DNA of 64,000 nucleotides from Methylophilus sp. Leaf416 (GTDB lineage: Bacteria; Pseudomonadota; Gammaproteobacteria; Burkholderiales; Methylophilaceae). The notes beneath the pieces are model-generated. The model saw only the letters and a program-made list of their open reading frames with translations, was not told the DNA's origin and searched no databases. The DNA lies in contig NZ_LMQS01000001.1 of the NCBI RefSeq assembly GCF_001424665.1, positions 373,225 through 437,224 of the forward strand, written 5' to 3'. Positions 28,788-38,683 of this stretch are shown here, in pieces (the stretch's first letter is position 1; each line of letters begins with the position of its first letter). The translations under genes were made by a program, and so were the position numbers.

Positions 28788-30764
28788 ATGTCTATCGAAT
28801 CTGTACTTCATGAGCACCGCGTGTTTGCACCGGGCGCAGCTTTTTCCAGCAAGGCAGCCGTGGGCAGCATGGAGGAATACAACCGTTTGTGCAAAGAAGT
28901 TGCACAGGATTACGAAGGATTCTGGGCCAACCTAGCACGGGAATTATTGATCTGGCACAAACCGTTCACTAAAACACTGAATGAAGAGCAAGCTCCGTTT
29001 TACAAGTGGTTTGAAGATGGTGAATTAAACGTTTCAGCCAACTGCCTGGACAAGCATTTAAAAACCATCCCGAACAAGACAGCCATTATCTTTGAAGCCG
29101 ATAACGGCGACATTAAAAATGTCACTTACAAAGAGCTTTATCATCAGGTTTGCCAGTTTGCCAATGGCCTCAAATCACTCAATCTGGTCAAAGGCGACCG
29201 CGTCATTATTTACCTGCCTATGGGCATTGAGGCAATTGTCGCCATGCAGGCCTGTGCACGCCTCGGCCTTATCCACTCTGTGGTATTTGGCGGTTTTTCT
29301 GCCAAAAGCCTGAATGAGCGCATCATTGACGCCGGTGCTGTCGCAGTCATTACCTCTGACGGCCAATACCGTGGTGGCAAAACACTGCCATTGAAACAAG
29401 CAGTGGATGAAGGTATCGCGATGGGGGGCTGTGACAGCATCCGCAATATCGTGGTGTTCAAGAAAACCGGACAGGATGTGGCCTGGGACAGCAAATGTAC
29501 CTGGTGGCATGACCTAATTGCAGGAAAACCCGACGAGTGCGAGCCGGTGATGGTCGAGGCCGAACATCCTTTATTTCTGTTGTATACCTCAGGTTCCACC
29601 GGTAAACCTAAAGGTGTACAACACAGCTCGGCGGGTTATTTGCTCCATGCCATGAACACTATGCGCTGGACTTTTGATATCAAACCGGATGACATTTACT
29701 GGTGTACCGCCGATGTAGGCTGGATTACCGGCCATAGTTATGTGACCTACGGCCCGTTGGCCGTGGGCGCAACGCAAATCGTGTTTGAAGGTATCCCTAC
29801 TTTCCCTAACGCGGGCCGTTTCTGGGAAATGATACAGCGCCATCAGGTCAGCGTGTTCTACACTGCGCCGACCGCAATCCGCTCACTGATTAAAGCTGGC
29901 GAATCTGATGCTGCTACGCACCCTGGAAAATATGACTTATCCAGCCTGCGCTTGCTGGGCACGGTAGGTGAACCGATCAATCCTGAAGCGTGGATGTGGT
30001 ACTACGAGCAAGTAGGCGGCAGCCGCTGCCCTATCGTGGATACGTTCTGGCAAACAGAAACCGGCGGTCATGTCATTACACCGCTACCGGGCGCTACTAA
30101 GCTAGTTCCGGGTTCATGTACCCTGCCCTTCCCCGGCATTGATATTGATGTGGTGGATGAAACCGGCAAAGATATTCCCTGGGGCAATGGCGGTCTGCTG
30201 GTAATCAAGAAACCCTGGCCGTCCATGATTCGTACTATTTACAATGACCCAGAACGTTTCAAAGCCAGTTACTACCCGGCTGAACTGGGTGGCAATATTT
30301 ACCTGGCGGGGGATGGCGCCGTACGTGATGCCACCACAGGTAACTTCACCATCATGGGCCGGATTGACGATGTGCTCAATGTTTCCGGTCACCGCCTTGG
30401 CACCATGGAGATTGAATCGGCACTGGTTGCTAACCCATTGGTCGCTGAGTCAGCTGTCGTGGGCAAACCGCATCCGATTAAAGGCGAATCCGTGGTGGCG
30501 TATGTAGTGTTAAAAGGCAAACGTCCGGAAGGCGAACAAGCCAAGAAAATCGTCGCTGAATTGCGTGAATGGGTAGGCAAGGAAATCGGCCCGATTGCCA
30601 AGCCGGATGAAATTCGTTTTGGTGATAATTTACCAAAAACGCGTTCAGGGAAAATCATGCGCCGCTTGCTGCGCAGTTTGGCCAAAGGGGAAGAAATCAC
30701 CTCTGATATTTCCACTTTGGATAACCCGGCGATTCTGGAGCAGTTGAAACAACCAGTGAGTTAA
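28788..30764 (+). CDS. acs: Acetyl-CoA synthetase (Acs)
   Basis: A 658-residue AMP-forming acetate-CoA ligase. The P-loop [15 protein letters not shown], the acetate-pocket [11 protein letters not shown] and the C-terminal [11 protein letters not shown] are present; the Lys in the last motif (about K622) is the site of regulatory acetylation in other Acs proteins. ATG 28788 has GGGGGA 4 bases upstream and is preferred over an in-frame TTG at 28776. In a methylotroph it would salvage acetate; a 20-codon membrane ORF follows. Confidence 0.96.
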   Translation: MSIESVLHEHRVFAPGAAFSSKAAVGSMEEYNRLCKEVAQDYEGFWANLARELLIWHKPFTKTLNEEQAPFYKWFEDGELNVSANCLDKHLKTIPNKTAIIFEADNGDIKNVTYKELYHQVCQFANGLKSLNLVKGDRVIIYLPMGIEAIVAMQACARLGLIHSVVFGGFSAKSLNERIIDAGAVAVITSDGQYRGGKTLPLKQAVDEGIAMGGCDSIRNIVVFKKTGQDVAWDSKCTWWHDLIAGKPDECEPVMVEAEHPLFLLYTSGSTGKPKGVQHSSAGYLLHAMNTMRWTFDIKPDDIYWCTADVGWITGHSYVTYGPLAVGATQIVFEGIPTFPNAGRFWEMIQRHQVSVFYTAPTAIRSLIKAGESDAATHPGKYDLSSLRLLGTVGEPINPEAWMWYYEQVGGSRCPIVDTFWQTETGGHVITPLPGATKLVPGSCTLPFPGIDIDVVDETGKDIPWGNGGLLVIKKPWPSMIRTIYNDPERFKASYYPAELGGNIYLAGDGAVRDATTGNFTIMGRIDDVLNVSGHRLGTMEIESALVANPLVAESAVVGKPHPIKGESVVAYVVLKGKRPEGEQAKKIVAELREWVGKEIGPIAKPDEIRFGDNLPKTRSGKIMRRLLRSLAKGEEITSDISTLDNPAILEQLKQPVS

Positions 30765-30775
30765 GACAGAGCAGT

Positions 30776-30838
30776 ATGGAAGGCCTGATTATCCTGGCGG
30801 TATTTATCGCGATTGCTGTTTTCCTGATGCGAAAATAG
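30776..30838 (+). CDS. Putative 20-residue single-pass membrane microprotein
   Basis: ATG at 30776 opens a 20-codon frame, MEGLIILAVFIAIAVFLMRK, which is a single hydrophobic helix with a positively charged end. It starts 11 bases after the acs stop and lies upstream of the terminator hairpin before prfC, so it would sit in the acs transcript. The ribosome binding site is weak (GACAGAG). Composition is what a real membrane microprotein would show, but a frame this short can arise by chance. Confidence 0.45.
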   Translation: MEGLIILAVFIAIAVFLMRK

Positions 30839-30882
30839 CAATCAGCTTACTCACAGCCATCCCCATCAGGCAAATAGGTTAA

Positions 30883-30914
30883 AATAGCGGCTTTTAAACG
30901 AGCCGCTATTTTTT
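30883..30914 (+). terminator. Terminator-like hairpin abutting the prfC start
   Basis: AATAGCGGCT (30883-30892) pairs perfectly with AGCCGCTATT (30901-30910) with an 8-base loop, and T residues follow to 30914. The prfC ATG is at 30916. It would terminate acs transcripts, but it also replaces the space where a prfC ribosome binding site should lie. Confidence 0.8.
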
Positions 30915-30915
30915 C

Positions 30916-32490
30916 ATGTCCAGTTTGCAGCAAGAAGTCCAACGCCGTCGCACCTTTGCCATTATTTCTCACCCGGATGCGGGTAAAACCACGCTTACTG
31001 AAAAGCTGCTGTGGTTCGGCGGCGCCATCCAGGTCGCTGGTGAAGTCCGTGGCCGCAAGGCTGCGCGCCATGCCACGTCTGACTGGATGGAACTGGAAAA
31101 GCAACGTGGTATTTCAGTCACCTCTTCCGTGATGCAGTTTCCCTACCGTGACCACATGGTCAACCTGCTGGATACACCAGGCCATGATGACTTCTCTGAA
31201 GATACCTATCGTACGCTGACCGCGGTTGACTCGGCCGTGATGGTGATTGACTCTGTCAATGGCGTGGAAGCGCAAACCATCAAGCTGCTCAACGTCTGCC
31301 GTATGCGCGACACGCCTATCATTACCTTCATCAATAAGCTTGACCGCGAAAGCCGTGCGCCAATTGAGTTGCTGGATGAAATCGAAACGACACTGGGCAT
31401 GGAGTGTGCGCCCATGACTTGGCCGATTGGTATGGGTAAAACTTTCCGTGGTGTTTATAACCTGGTGACTGACAGTATTCTGTTTTTCGATCCACGTGCT
31501 GAAAAAGGCACTTCGGAAACTATCCAGGGTATCGACAACCCGCGTCTGGACGAGCTGATAGGCTATCAGGCACAAGAGCTACGCGTGGACATTGAACTGG
31601 TCCGTGGTGCATCGAATGAGTTTAATAAAGAGCGTTATTTAAGCGGCAAGCAGACGCCTGTATTCTTTGGTTCTGCCGTGAATAACTTCGGCGTGCAGTC
31701 CTTGCTGGATGCAGTGGTAGACTTATCGCCACCGCCACAGGCACGCAACACGGCAACCCGCTCTGTAGCCGCTAATGAAGAAAAATTCGCAGGCTTTGTA
31801 TTCAAGATTCAGGCCAATATGGACCCAAAACACCGCGACCGCATTGCATTCCTGCGGGTGTGTTCCGGCCGTTTTGAACGTGGCATGAAAATCAAGCAAG
31901 TGGCTTCCGGCAAAATGCTTAACGTCAATAACGCTATCACCTTTATGGCGCAAGACCGTACCATTATGGATGAAGCGTACTCCGGCGACATTATCGGCAT
32001 TCCTAACCATGGCACTATTAAGCTCGGCGATACATTTACCGAAAACGAAGCACTGAAATTCACCGGCATCCCTTCATTCGCGCCGGAATTTTTCCGCCGT
32101 GCGCGCATTAAAAATCCGATGAAAATGAAGCAGTTACAAATAGGCCTCAAGCAACTCTCCGAAGAAGGCGCAGCGCAGTTGTTCCGCCCGCTACTTTCCA
32201 ACGATCTGATCCTTGGCGCCGTAGGTATGCTGCAGTTTGACGTAGTGTCGCATCGCCTGGAACATGAATATGGCGTCGATATGATTTTCGAGCCATATGA
32301 CTGTTACACGGCGCGCTGGCTGAAAGGCTCAGATGCAGATCTGAAGGCCATCGCTGACAAGTACGGTTTCAACGTAGGTTTGGATAGTGCAGATGACTAT
32401 GTATACCTGGCACCTAACCGCGTCAACCTGCAAATGGCCCAAGAGCGCTACCCGGATATCCAGTTTATGGAAACGCGGGAAATCGCTTAA
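30916..32490 (+). CDS. prfC: Peptide chain release factor 3 (PrfC)
   Basis: A 524-residue translational GTPase that ejects RF1/RF2 from the ribosome after peptide release. G motifs are [13 protein letters not shown] (P-loop), [16 protein letters not shown] and [10 protein letters not shown]. The N-terminus matches E. coli RF3 ([21 protein letters not shown]), so the start is firm, yet there is no Shine-Dalgarno sequence: a stable hairpin ends two bases before the ATG. Expression might use a leaderless or very short-leader transcript. Confidence 0.95.
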   Translation: MSSLQQEVQRRRTFAIISHPDAGKTTLTEKLLWFGGAIQVAGEVRGRKAARHATSDWMELEKQRGISVTSSVMQFPYRDHMVNLLDTPGHDDFSEDTYRTLTAVDSAVMVIDSVNGVEAQTIKLLNVCRMRDTPIITFINKLDRESRAPIELLDEIETTLGMECAPMTWPIGMGKTFRGVYNLVTDSILFFDPRAEKGTSETIQGIDNPRLDELIGYQAQELRVDIELVRGASNEFNKERYLSGKQTPVFFGSAVNNFGVQSLLDAVVDLSPPPQARNTATRSVAANEEKFAGFVFKIQANMDPKHRDRIAFLRVCSGRFERGMKIKQVASGKMLNVNNAITFMAQDRTIMDEAYSGDIIGIPNHGTIKLGDTFTENEALKFTGIPSFAPEFFRRARIKNPMKMKQLQIGLKQLSEEGAAQLFRPLLSNDLILGAVGMLQFDVVSHRLEHEYGVDMIFEPYDCYTARWLKGSDADLKAIADKYGFNVGLDSADDYVYLAPNRVNLQMAQERYPDIQFMETREIA

Positions 32491-32517
32491 CTCTATTCAT
32501 TCGTTGGCAGCCGGACT

Positions 32518-32982
32518 ATGTCTATTTCAATACCGTCAGGCGTGATCAAGGCTTTATCTTTCAAGCAACCGTTTGCCTGGCTGATCGCAAACGGCTACTT
32601 GCTGGTCGATGACCGAACCTGGGGCACACAATATCGCGGCCCCATGCTCATTCATGCCAGCAAAGGGTTGTACGCGCAGTATTACCAGCACATTAAATTC
32701 AACACCGACGTTCCCATCCCTGATGTGGATAAACTGGAATATGGCGGTGTGGTTGGCATTGCCAAACTTGTGCTGTGCTGCAAACCTGGGGAATTACCAA
32801 CAGGAGTTAGTCGCGATCAACGCGCGCATTTCGGCGGTGTGCATCATGACTATTTTGGTTTTTTATTTGAACAGGCAAGACCGCTACCGTTAATGCCATG
32901 TGCGGGCAAACTTGGTATCTTCGAGCTTGATATCGATCAGTTATTGGCGGCCCCGCCGGCAGCACAAACAGAGTTGTTTTGA
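32518..32982 (+). CDS. ASCH-domain protein
   Basis: A 154-residue protein with an ASCH (PUA-like) fold, recognised from the N-terminal ALSFKQPFAWLIANG and TWGTQYRGPMLIHASK segments, then YGGVVGIAKLV. ASCH domains bind RNA or act on modified nucleosides; for example YqfB is an amidohydrolase of N4-acetylcytidine. The substrate here is unknown. It follows prfC by 27 bases and is probably co-transcribed. Confidence 0.75.
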   Translation: MSISIPSGVIKALSFKQPFAWLIANGYLLVDDRTWGTQYRGPMLIHASKGLYAQYYQHIKFNTDVPIPDVDKLEYGGVVGIAKLVLCCKPGELPTGVSRDQRAHFGGVHHDYFGFLFEQARPLPLMPCAGKLGIFELDIDQLLAAPPAAQTELF

Positions 32983-33062
32983 TGCAGACTCGACCTTGGA
33001 ACAGAATTATCGACAATCACTTGATCGCTAAACGACTTGCATACTGAGATTCGGAATACCCA

Positions 33063-33443
33063 ATGAAAAATGCCTGCCCATGTTACAGCGGTAAAGCTTA
33101 TACAGACTGCTGCCAGCCTTTGCATAACGGCACACCCGCACCAGATGCTGAACGTTTGATGCGTTCGCGTTACAGCGCCTATGCATTAAAATTGCCAGAA
33201 TATATTTTGCATACCTGGCATCAAGACACACAACCTAAAAGCCTTACTCAAGAAGATTTAGGAGGTATCAAATGGTTAAAACTGCAGGTGCTTTCACATG
33301 AGCAGCCGGATGCGGATACGGCGTTTGTAAAGTTTGTGGCGACTTTTCAGAGTGGTAAACAGAAGAAAGAACAACTGACCGAATATAGCCGATTTAGTCG
33401 AGAAAGTGGGCAATGGCTTTATATTGATGGGCAAGCTGACTAG
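33063..33443 (+). CDS. YchJ-like UPF0225 protein with SEC-C motif
   Basis: A 126-residue protein with an N-terminal zinc-binding SEC-C motif (CPCYSGKAYTDCCQPL) followed by an NTF2-like domain beginning at LMRSRYSAYALKLPEYIL. This is the YchJ/UPF0225 architecture without the second, C-terminal SEC-C motif present in some members. No function is established. It ends at a bidirectional terminator shared with prfB. Confidence 0.85.
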   Translation: MKNACPCYSGKAYTDCCQPLHNGTPAPDAERLMRSRYSAYALKLPEYILHTWHQDTQPKSLTQEDLGGIKWLKLQVLSHEQPDADTAFVKFVATFQSGKQKKEQLTEYSRFSRESGQWLYIDGQAD

Positions 33444-33458
33444 GTGATTATTCAATAT

Positions 33459-33487
33459 AAAAAGGCAGCGACTCCGCTGCCTTTTTT
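33459..33487. terminator. Bidirectional terminator between ychJ-like gene and prfB
   Basis: AAAAAGGCAGCG...CGCTGCCTTTTTT, with a 4-base loop and A/T runs on both sides, lies between two convergent genes. Confidence 0.88.
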
Positions 33488-33505
33488 AATTACCTGAATA
33501 TTAAC

Positions 33506-34610
33506 TTAAAGCCCCTGCTTGAGGCTTTCCATAATAAAAGGGTCCAGGTCGCCATCCAACACGCCCTGCGTATTGCCAATCTCGACATTGGTGCGCAGGT
33601 CTTTGATACGTCCCTGGTCCAGCACATAACTTCGGATCTGGTGACCCCAGCCGATATCGGTTTTGGCATCTTCCAACGCCTGCTTTTCCTCGTTACGCTT
33701 GCTCAGCTCTAGGTTATACAAAGCACCCTTCAGCATATTCATCGCTTCCTCTCGGTTACGATGTTGCGAACGGTCATTCTGGCACTGCACGACCACATTG
33801 GTCGGCAAGTGGGTGATACGCACCGCTGAGTCGGTTTTGTTAATGTGCTGACCACCAGCACCACTGGCGCGGTAGGTATCAATGCGCAAATCCGCCGGGT
33901 TGATGTCAATTTCAATCGAGTCATCTACCTCAGGGAATATCTGCACACTGGCAAAGCTGGTATGACGCTTGGAGTTGGCATCAAACGGGGATTTACGCAC
34001 TAGGCGATGCACGCCGCTTTCAGTACGCAATGTGCCGAACGCATAATCACCGCTGACTTTGATCGATGCGCCCTTAATCCCGGCAATATCACCTTCTGAT
34101 TCTTCCAGCACTTCGACTTTAAAACCTTTGCGCTCTACATAACGTAAATACATACGTAATAACATGCCCGCCCAATCCTGCGCTTCAGTACCGCCACTAC
34201 CAGATTGAAATTCGATAAAGCAGTTGTTGGCATCCAAAGGCTGCGAGAACATGCGTTTGAATTCCATCGCAGCGATGATTTCCTCAATCTTTTTTGTGTC
34301 TGCTTCTACACTCAATAAGGTGTCATCATCATTCTCTTCACGCGCCATCTCAAACAACTCACGGCTATCAGACAATGACTGATGCACATCGTCCAGCGTC
34401 ATGACCACGGTTTCCAGCATGCGTTTTTCCTTGCCCAGGTTTTGTGCCTTTTCTGCATTGTCCCAAATCTTGGGATCTTCGAGCAGACCGTTGACCTCGG
34501 CTAAACGTTGCTGTTTGTTTTCGTAGTCAAAGATACCCCCGAAGGGCCTGGTGACGTTGCGTCAAATCGCTGAGTGCGTTGGCGATACTATTGAGGTGTT
34601 CGGCTTCCAT
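33506..34610 (-). CDS. prfB: Peptide chain release factor 2 with programmed +1 frameshift
   Basis: RF2 of 367 residues, read in two frames. From ATG 34610, 27 codons run to CTT (34532-34530) followed by in-frame TGA (34529-34527); a +1 shift at CTTTGAC continues as Leu-Asp-Tyr into the 340-residue main frame. The sequence CGGGGGTATCTTTGAC closely matches the classic RF2 autoregulatory site, with a Shine-Dalgarno-like G run before the slip codon. The main frame has the stop-recognition SPF motif (VRKSPFD) and the catalytic GGQ ([12 protein letters not shown]). Low RF2 favours the shift, closing the feedback loop. Confidence 0.97.
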
Positions 34611-34708
34611 TTTTGATTGGTCAGAGAGTAAAAGCCAGCATTATACCGCAGCCTTGCATGTGATTCAGGATCATATATGGGCATCAATTTAGTAAAGAAT
34701 TCATATTT

Positions 34709-34749
34709 TTGTCACATTCACTGTCACAAAATAGTAAAATCACGGTCAC
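34709..34749 (+). promoter_or_regulatory. Pho-box-like repeats before the DUF47-pit operon
   Basis: TTGTCAC (34709), CTGTCAC (34721) and CGGTCAC (34743) are spaced 12 and 22 bases apart, close to the 11-base period of PhoB sites. They lie 30-70 bases before the ATG at 34779. The 12-base first step is off the ideal, so this is a likely but imperfect PhoB operator. Confidence 0.5.
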
Positions 34750-34778
34750 AAAACTTTGTAACCGTCCGGGAGTCCTCA

Positions 34779-35435
34779 ATGGCGCATGCCACCTTTGGCC
34801 GCATTATGGCTGCAATCAGCCCTAGAAACGATAACTATTTTGTGCTGTTTAACCGTCTGGCCGACTGTGCTGTGCGTGGTTCCAAAGTATTGGCGTTAAT
34901 GGCCGCAGAGGTAGATCAGGCCGGGTTTCACACACATTTTGCCGAAATCCGCAAAATTGAATCCGAAGCGGACGAATATACCAAAGAGATCCTGCTTTCC
35001 CTGCACAAGACCTTTATTACCCCGTTTGACCGCCGAGAAATCCGCGAACTGGCGATGGCGCTGGATGACATCATTGATTATATGGAAGCGATTCCGCAGA
35101 GTGCGGAAATCTACGGCCATACCAAATTCACCCCTGAAATGGTAGCACTTGCGCAGATCCTGTTAAGAGCGGCCGAAAAAGTACGCGATGCCGTGCATAT
35201 GCTGTCAGATATGAAAGATGCCGAACGCATTTTGCGCACTTGTGAGGAAATCAGCACCATCGAAGGTGAGGCCGACCACATTATGCGCTCTGGCATGCAC
35301 AGGCTGTTTTCTGAAGACCATGATGCCCGCACCCTGATCCGTTCCAAGCAACTATATGATTTGTTCGAAGAGGCTGTCGACAGCTGTGAGGATGTCGCGG
35401 ATGTGATTCACGGCGTCGTGTTGGAACGCATTTAA
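34779..35435 (+). CDS. DUF47 PhoU-like phosphate transport regulator
   Basis: A 218-residue all-helical DUF47 (PhoU-like) protein; KIESEADEYTKEILLSLHKTFITPFDR and the second-half EISTIEGEADHIM contain the E-x-x-x-D metal-binding pattern. These proteins sit beside pit genes and are thought to modulate the low-affinity transporter. ATG 34779 is chosen since GGGAG precedes it; the longer frame from 34677 would run through the Pho-like repeats. It is 9 bases upstream of pit. Confidence 0.9.
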   Translation: MAHATFGRIMAAISPRNDNYFVLFNRLADCAVRGSKVLALMAAEVDQAGFHTHFAEIRKIESEADEYTKEILLSLHKTFITPFDRREIRELAMALDDIIDYMEAIPQSAEIYGHTKFTPEMVALAQILLRAAEKVRDAVHMLSDMKDAERILRTCEEISTIEGEADHIMRSGMHRLFSEDHDARTLIRSKQLYDLFEEAVDSCEDVADVIHGVVLERI

Positions 35436-35444
35436 GGAATCGTC

Positions 35445-36446
35445 ATGGATCACGTGATAATCGTCATGGCGGTGCTTGTTTTCGTCGCCCTGATCTTTGA
35501 TTTTATGAACGGCTTTCATGATGCCGCCAACTCCATAGCGCTAATGGTTTCAACCCGTTTGCTAACTCCTCAGGCAGCCGTGATCTGGGCTGCTTTCTTT
35601 AACTTTGTCGCTTTCCTGTTTTTTGGTTTGCATGTGGCAGATACAGTAGGTAAAGGGATCATAGACCCGAATATCGTCAACAATACTATTATCTTCGGCG
35701 CCCTGTTTGGCGCAATTGCCTGGAACGTCATCACCTGGTGGTTCGGCATCCCCTCCTCCTCGTCACACGCGCTGATTGGCGGCCTGATCGGCGCAGGCAT
35801 GGCGCATTCAGGCACTAAGGGCGTGATCATAGGCAGCAAACTGATCAGCACCGGTATTGCCATTATCTTGTCGCCATTGTTTGGCATGTTGCTGGCGCTG
35901 CTGTTGTCCATCGGTATCATGTGGGCATTTCAGCGCTCATCCCCTTATAAAATCGAAAGCCGCTTTAACAAGATGCAATTTATTTCATCTTCGTTATTCA
36001 GCCTTGGGCATGGCGCCAATGACGCGCAAAAAACCATGGGCATTATTACGGTCTTGCTGTTTGCCAATGGCTACCTGCAAGGTGACTTTCATGTGCCATT
36101 CTGGGTGGTGATTGCCTGCCAGCTGGCAATGGGCCTCGGTACCCTGTTTGGTGGCTGGCGTATCGTACGCACCATGGGCATGGGCATTACCAAGATTCGC
36201 CCGACCGGTGGCTTTGCAGCACAAACCTCCGGCTCGATTGCATTATTTCTGGCCACTAGCCTGGGGATACCCGTTTCAACCACCCACACCATTACCGGCG
36301 CCATTGTCGGCGTAGGACTATCACGCCGGATGACCGCTGTACGTTGGGGATTAGCTTCGCGAATTGTCTGGGCATGGGTACTGACTATCCCCTGCGCAGC
36401 AATTATGGCAGCAATTGCGTACCATATCGGTGAAAGTGTGTTGTAA
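35445..36446 (+). CDS. pit: Low-affinity inorganic phosphate transporter (Pit)
   Basis: A 333-residue PiT-family permease with the two inverted signature repeats FDFMNGFHDAANSIA and LGHGANDAQKTMGI, plus about ten membrane segments. It takes up metal-phosphate with protons. Paired with the DUF47 gene and followed by a terminator, it forms a two-gene operon directly before pstS, so low- and high-affinity uptake are clustered. Confidence 0.95.
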   Translation: MDHVIIVMAVLVFVALIFDFMNGFHDAANSIALMVSTRLLTPQAAVIWAAFFNFVAFLFFGLHVADTVGKGIIDPNIVNNTIIFGALFGAIAWNVITWWFGIPSSSSHALIGGLIGAGMAHSGTKGVIIGSKLISTGIAIILSPLFGMLLALLLSIGIMWAFQRSSPYKIESRFNKMQFISSSLFSLGHGANDAQKTMGIITVLLFANGYLQGDFHVPFWVVIACQLAMGLGTLFGGWRIVRTMGMGITKIRPTGGFAAQTSGSIALFLATSLGIPVSTTHTITGAIVGVGLSRRMTAVRWGLASRIVWAWVLTIPCAAIMAAIAYHIGESVL

Positions 36447-36465
36447 GAAAAATGTCATGCAAAAT

Positions 36466-36487
36466 AGGCGCCTGGTGCGCCTTTTTT
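36466..36487 (+). terminator. Terminator after pit
   Basis: AGGCGC/GCGCCT stem with a 5-base loop followed by six T residues, 20 bases after the pit stop. Confidence 0.8.
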
Positions 36488-36492
36488 ATTTT

Positions 36493-36510
36493 TTGTCACA
36501 TTTCTGTCAT
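36493..36510 (+). promoter_or_regulatory. Pho box before pstS
   Basis: TTGTCAC-ATTT-CTGTCAT is two 7-base direct repeats with an exact 11-base period, very close to the PhoB consensus. TAAGAT at about the expected -10 distance follows. It lies 56 bases before the pstS ATG, immediately after the pit terminator. Confidence 0.8.
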
Positions 36511-36566
36511 ATAAAGTTTCTAAGATTCACGCATTGCAAGATAACACCACACACAGGAGTGTATAA

Positions 36567-37559
36567 ATGAATACCACGTTGTTCCGCACTACTTTAATCG
36601 CTTCATTGATTGTACAAACATTCAGCTTTTCAACAGCTAATGCAGCGGACAAGATTATCAAAATTGACGGTTCGAGCACTGTATACCCGATTACCGAAGC
36701 CGTCGCTGAGGAGTTTCAGCGTACCAAAGGTATCAAGGTGACTGTAGGTGAATCTGGTACTGGCGGTGGTTTCAAAAAATTCTGCCGTGGCGAAACTGAC
36801 ATTTCAGATGCTTCACGCCCAATCACACAAAAAGAAATAGACCTGTGTAAAGAAGGCGGCGTACAGTTTATCGAGTTACCAATCGCCTACGATGCATTGA
36901 CTGTAGTGGTGAACAGTAAAAATGACTGGGTAAAACAACTGACAGTCGCAGAACTGAAAAAAATCTGGGAGCCAAACTCTTCTGTTAAAAACTGGAAGCA
37001 AGTGAATGCAACCTTCCCGGACAAAGCGATGAACCTGTATGGTCCTGGTACTTCTTCCGGTACCTTTGATTATTTTACTGAAGCGGTGAACGGCAAAGCC
37101 AAAGCCAGCCGTAAAGATTACACGCCATCAGAAGATGACAATGTCCTGGTACAAGGCGTTTCAGGTAACCAAGGTGGTTTGGCTTACTTTGGCCTGGCTT
37201 ACTACCTGGAAAACACAGACAAGCTGAGAGCCATTCCTATTGTTGCAAAAGAAGGCGGCAAACCTGTATTGCCTTCTGAAGCTACGGTAATGGACGGTAC
37301 TTACCAACCACTGGCCCGTCCATTGTTTATCTACGTGAACGCAACTTCAGCTGCATTCAAACCGGAAATCAAGGCGTTTGTGAATTTCTACCTGGAAAAT
37401 GCACCGGAACTGGTAAAAGAAGTGAAATATGTACCATTGCCAAAAGAAGATTACGATGCAGTTAAAACACATTTCAAAGCGATGAAACCAGGTACCGGCT
37501 TTAACGGTTCTTCAGAAGTCGGCATCAAGATTACTGACCTGTTATCCCGAATCAAATAA
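36567..37559 (+). CDS. pstS: Phosphate-binding protein PstS
   Basis: A 330-residue periplasmic phosphate-binding protein with a signal peptide (residues about 1-26, ending TANA-ADK). Phosphate-contact segments [41 protein letters not shown] and [12 protein letters not shown] are typical. ACAGGAG precedes the ATG. A terminator after the gene would make pstS more abundant than pstCAB. Confidence 0.96.
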   Translation: MNTTLFRTTLIASLIVQTFSFSTANAADKIIKIDGSSTVYPITEAVAEEFQRTKGIKVTVGESGTGGGFKKFCRGETDISDASRPITQKEIDLCKEGGVQFIELPIAYDALTVVVNSKNDWVKQLTVAELKKIWEPNSSVKNWKQVNATFPDKAMNLYGPGTSSGTFDYFTEAVNGKAKASRKDYTPSEDDNVLVQGVSGNQGGLAYFGLAYYLENTDKLRAIPIVAKEGGKPVLPSEATVMDGTYQPLARPLFIYVNATSAAFKPEIKAFVNFYLENAPELVKEVKYVPLPKEDYDAVKTHFKAMKPGTGFNGSSEVGIKITDLLSRIK

Positions 37560-37566
37560 TGATTAA

Positions 37567-37589
37567 GGGGCTGCAATAGCCCCTTTTTT
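37567..37589 (+). terminator. Attenuator between pstS and pstC
   Basis: GGGGCT/AGCCCC stem with a 5-base loop and six T residues, 8 bases after the pstS stop. Partial readthrough into pstCAB is expected. Confidence 0.8.
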
Positions 37590-37651
37590 CGTTACTTTCG
37601 GCCTGTACCGCGGATTATCCGCTAAAATTCTTACCCTGACAGATCATCACT

Positions 37652-38593
37652 ATGGCGACTCAAGCAATGCAAGCACCCGTGGAACTGCCCATCAGCCCCA
37701 GACTGGCTAAAAACATCCGTAGAAATGTCAAAGAACGCATCATTGAGTTGATACTGATGATGGCGGCACTGGTAGCGGTAGCCACTACCTTCGCGATTGT
37801 AGGCGTGTTGTTATATGAGTCTTTAAGTTTTTTTAAAACCGTGTCTGTGGTCGAGTTTTTCACCGATACCGAATGGACACCCCTGTTTGAAGATGCACAC
37901 TACGGCATCTTGCCACTGGTTTCAGGTACATTAACGACTTCTGCCATTGCCCTGGCAGTGGCCGTGCCTATCGGTACCATATCGGCGATTTTCCTGTCTG
38001 AATTTGCCACACACAAAACACGCGAGATTGTAAAGCCTATCCTGGAATTGCTGGTGGGTGTACCAACCGTAGTGTTCGGCTATTTTGCCTTGTTCTTTGT
38101 CACGCCATTACTACAGACCATCTATCCGAATCTGCCTAGCTTCAACATGCTGGGTGCCGGTATTGTGATGGGCATCATGATTATTCCTTACATTGCCTCA
38201 CTGTCTGAAGATGCCATGCGCGCGGTGCCTATGAGCATGCGTGAAGGTTCTTATGCGATGGGTGCAACCCGTTTCCAGACTGCGGTTAAAGTGGTCACAC
38301 CAGCGGCTATCTCCGGTATTGTGGCTGCCTATATCCTGGCGATCTCCCGCGCGGTGGGTGAAACCATGGTGGTGGCGATTGCTGCGGGCCAGCAACCTAA
38401 CCTGACATTCAATCCACTGGAAAGCGCTGCGACGATTACTGCTTACATTGTGCAGGTGGCCATGGGCGATTTGCCGCATGGCAGCATTGGTTACCAAAGT
38501 ATTTTTGCCGCCGGACTGGTGTTAATGGCAATGACGTTAACTTTTAACATCATCGGTCACTGGGTACGCAAACGCTATCGCGAGAGTTACTAA
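37652..38593 (+). CDS. pstC: Phosphate ABC permease PstC
   Basis: A 313-residue inner membrane permease with six membrane segments. The ABC coupling loop is in MSMREGSYAMGATRFQTAVKV, and the final AISRAVGETMVVAIAAG is the Pst permease signature. It pairs with PstA; a 90-base gap containing the short inverted repeat CCGGT...ACCGG (about 38643-38659) lies before pstA. Confidence 0.95.
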   Translation: MATQAMQAPVELPISPRLAKNIRRNVKERIIELILMMAALVAVATTFAIVGVLLYESLSFFKTVSVVEFFTDTEWTPLFEDAHYGILPLVSGTLTTSAIALAVAVPIGTISAIFLSEFATHKTREIVKPILELLVGVPTVVFGYFALFFVTPLLQTIYPNLPSFNMLGAGIVMGIMIIPYIASLSEDAMRAVPMSMREGSYAMGATRFQTAVKVVTPAAISGIVAAYILAISRAVGETMVVAIAAGQQPNLTFNPLESAATITAYIVQVAMGDLPHGSIGYQSIFAAGLVLMAMTLTFNIIGHWVRKRYRESY

Positions 38594-38683
38594 TTCTTAA
38601 GATATACCCTGACGCAAAGCTGACATATAACAACGATACACTGCCGGTAACCGACTACCGGACGATGCGGGAATAATACCAAC

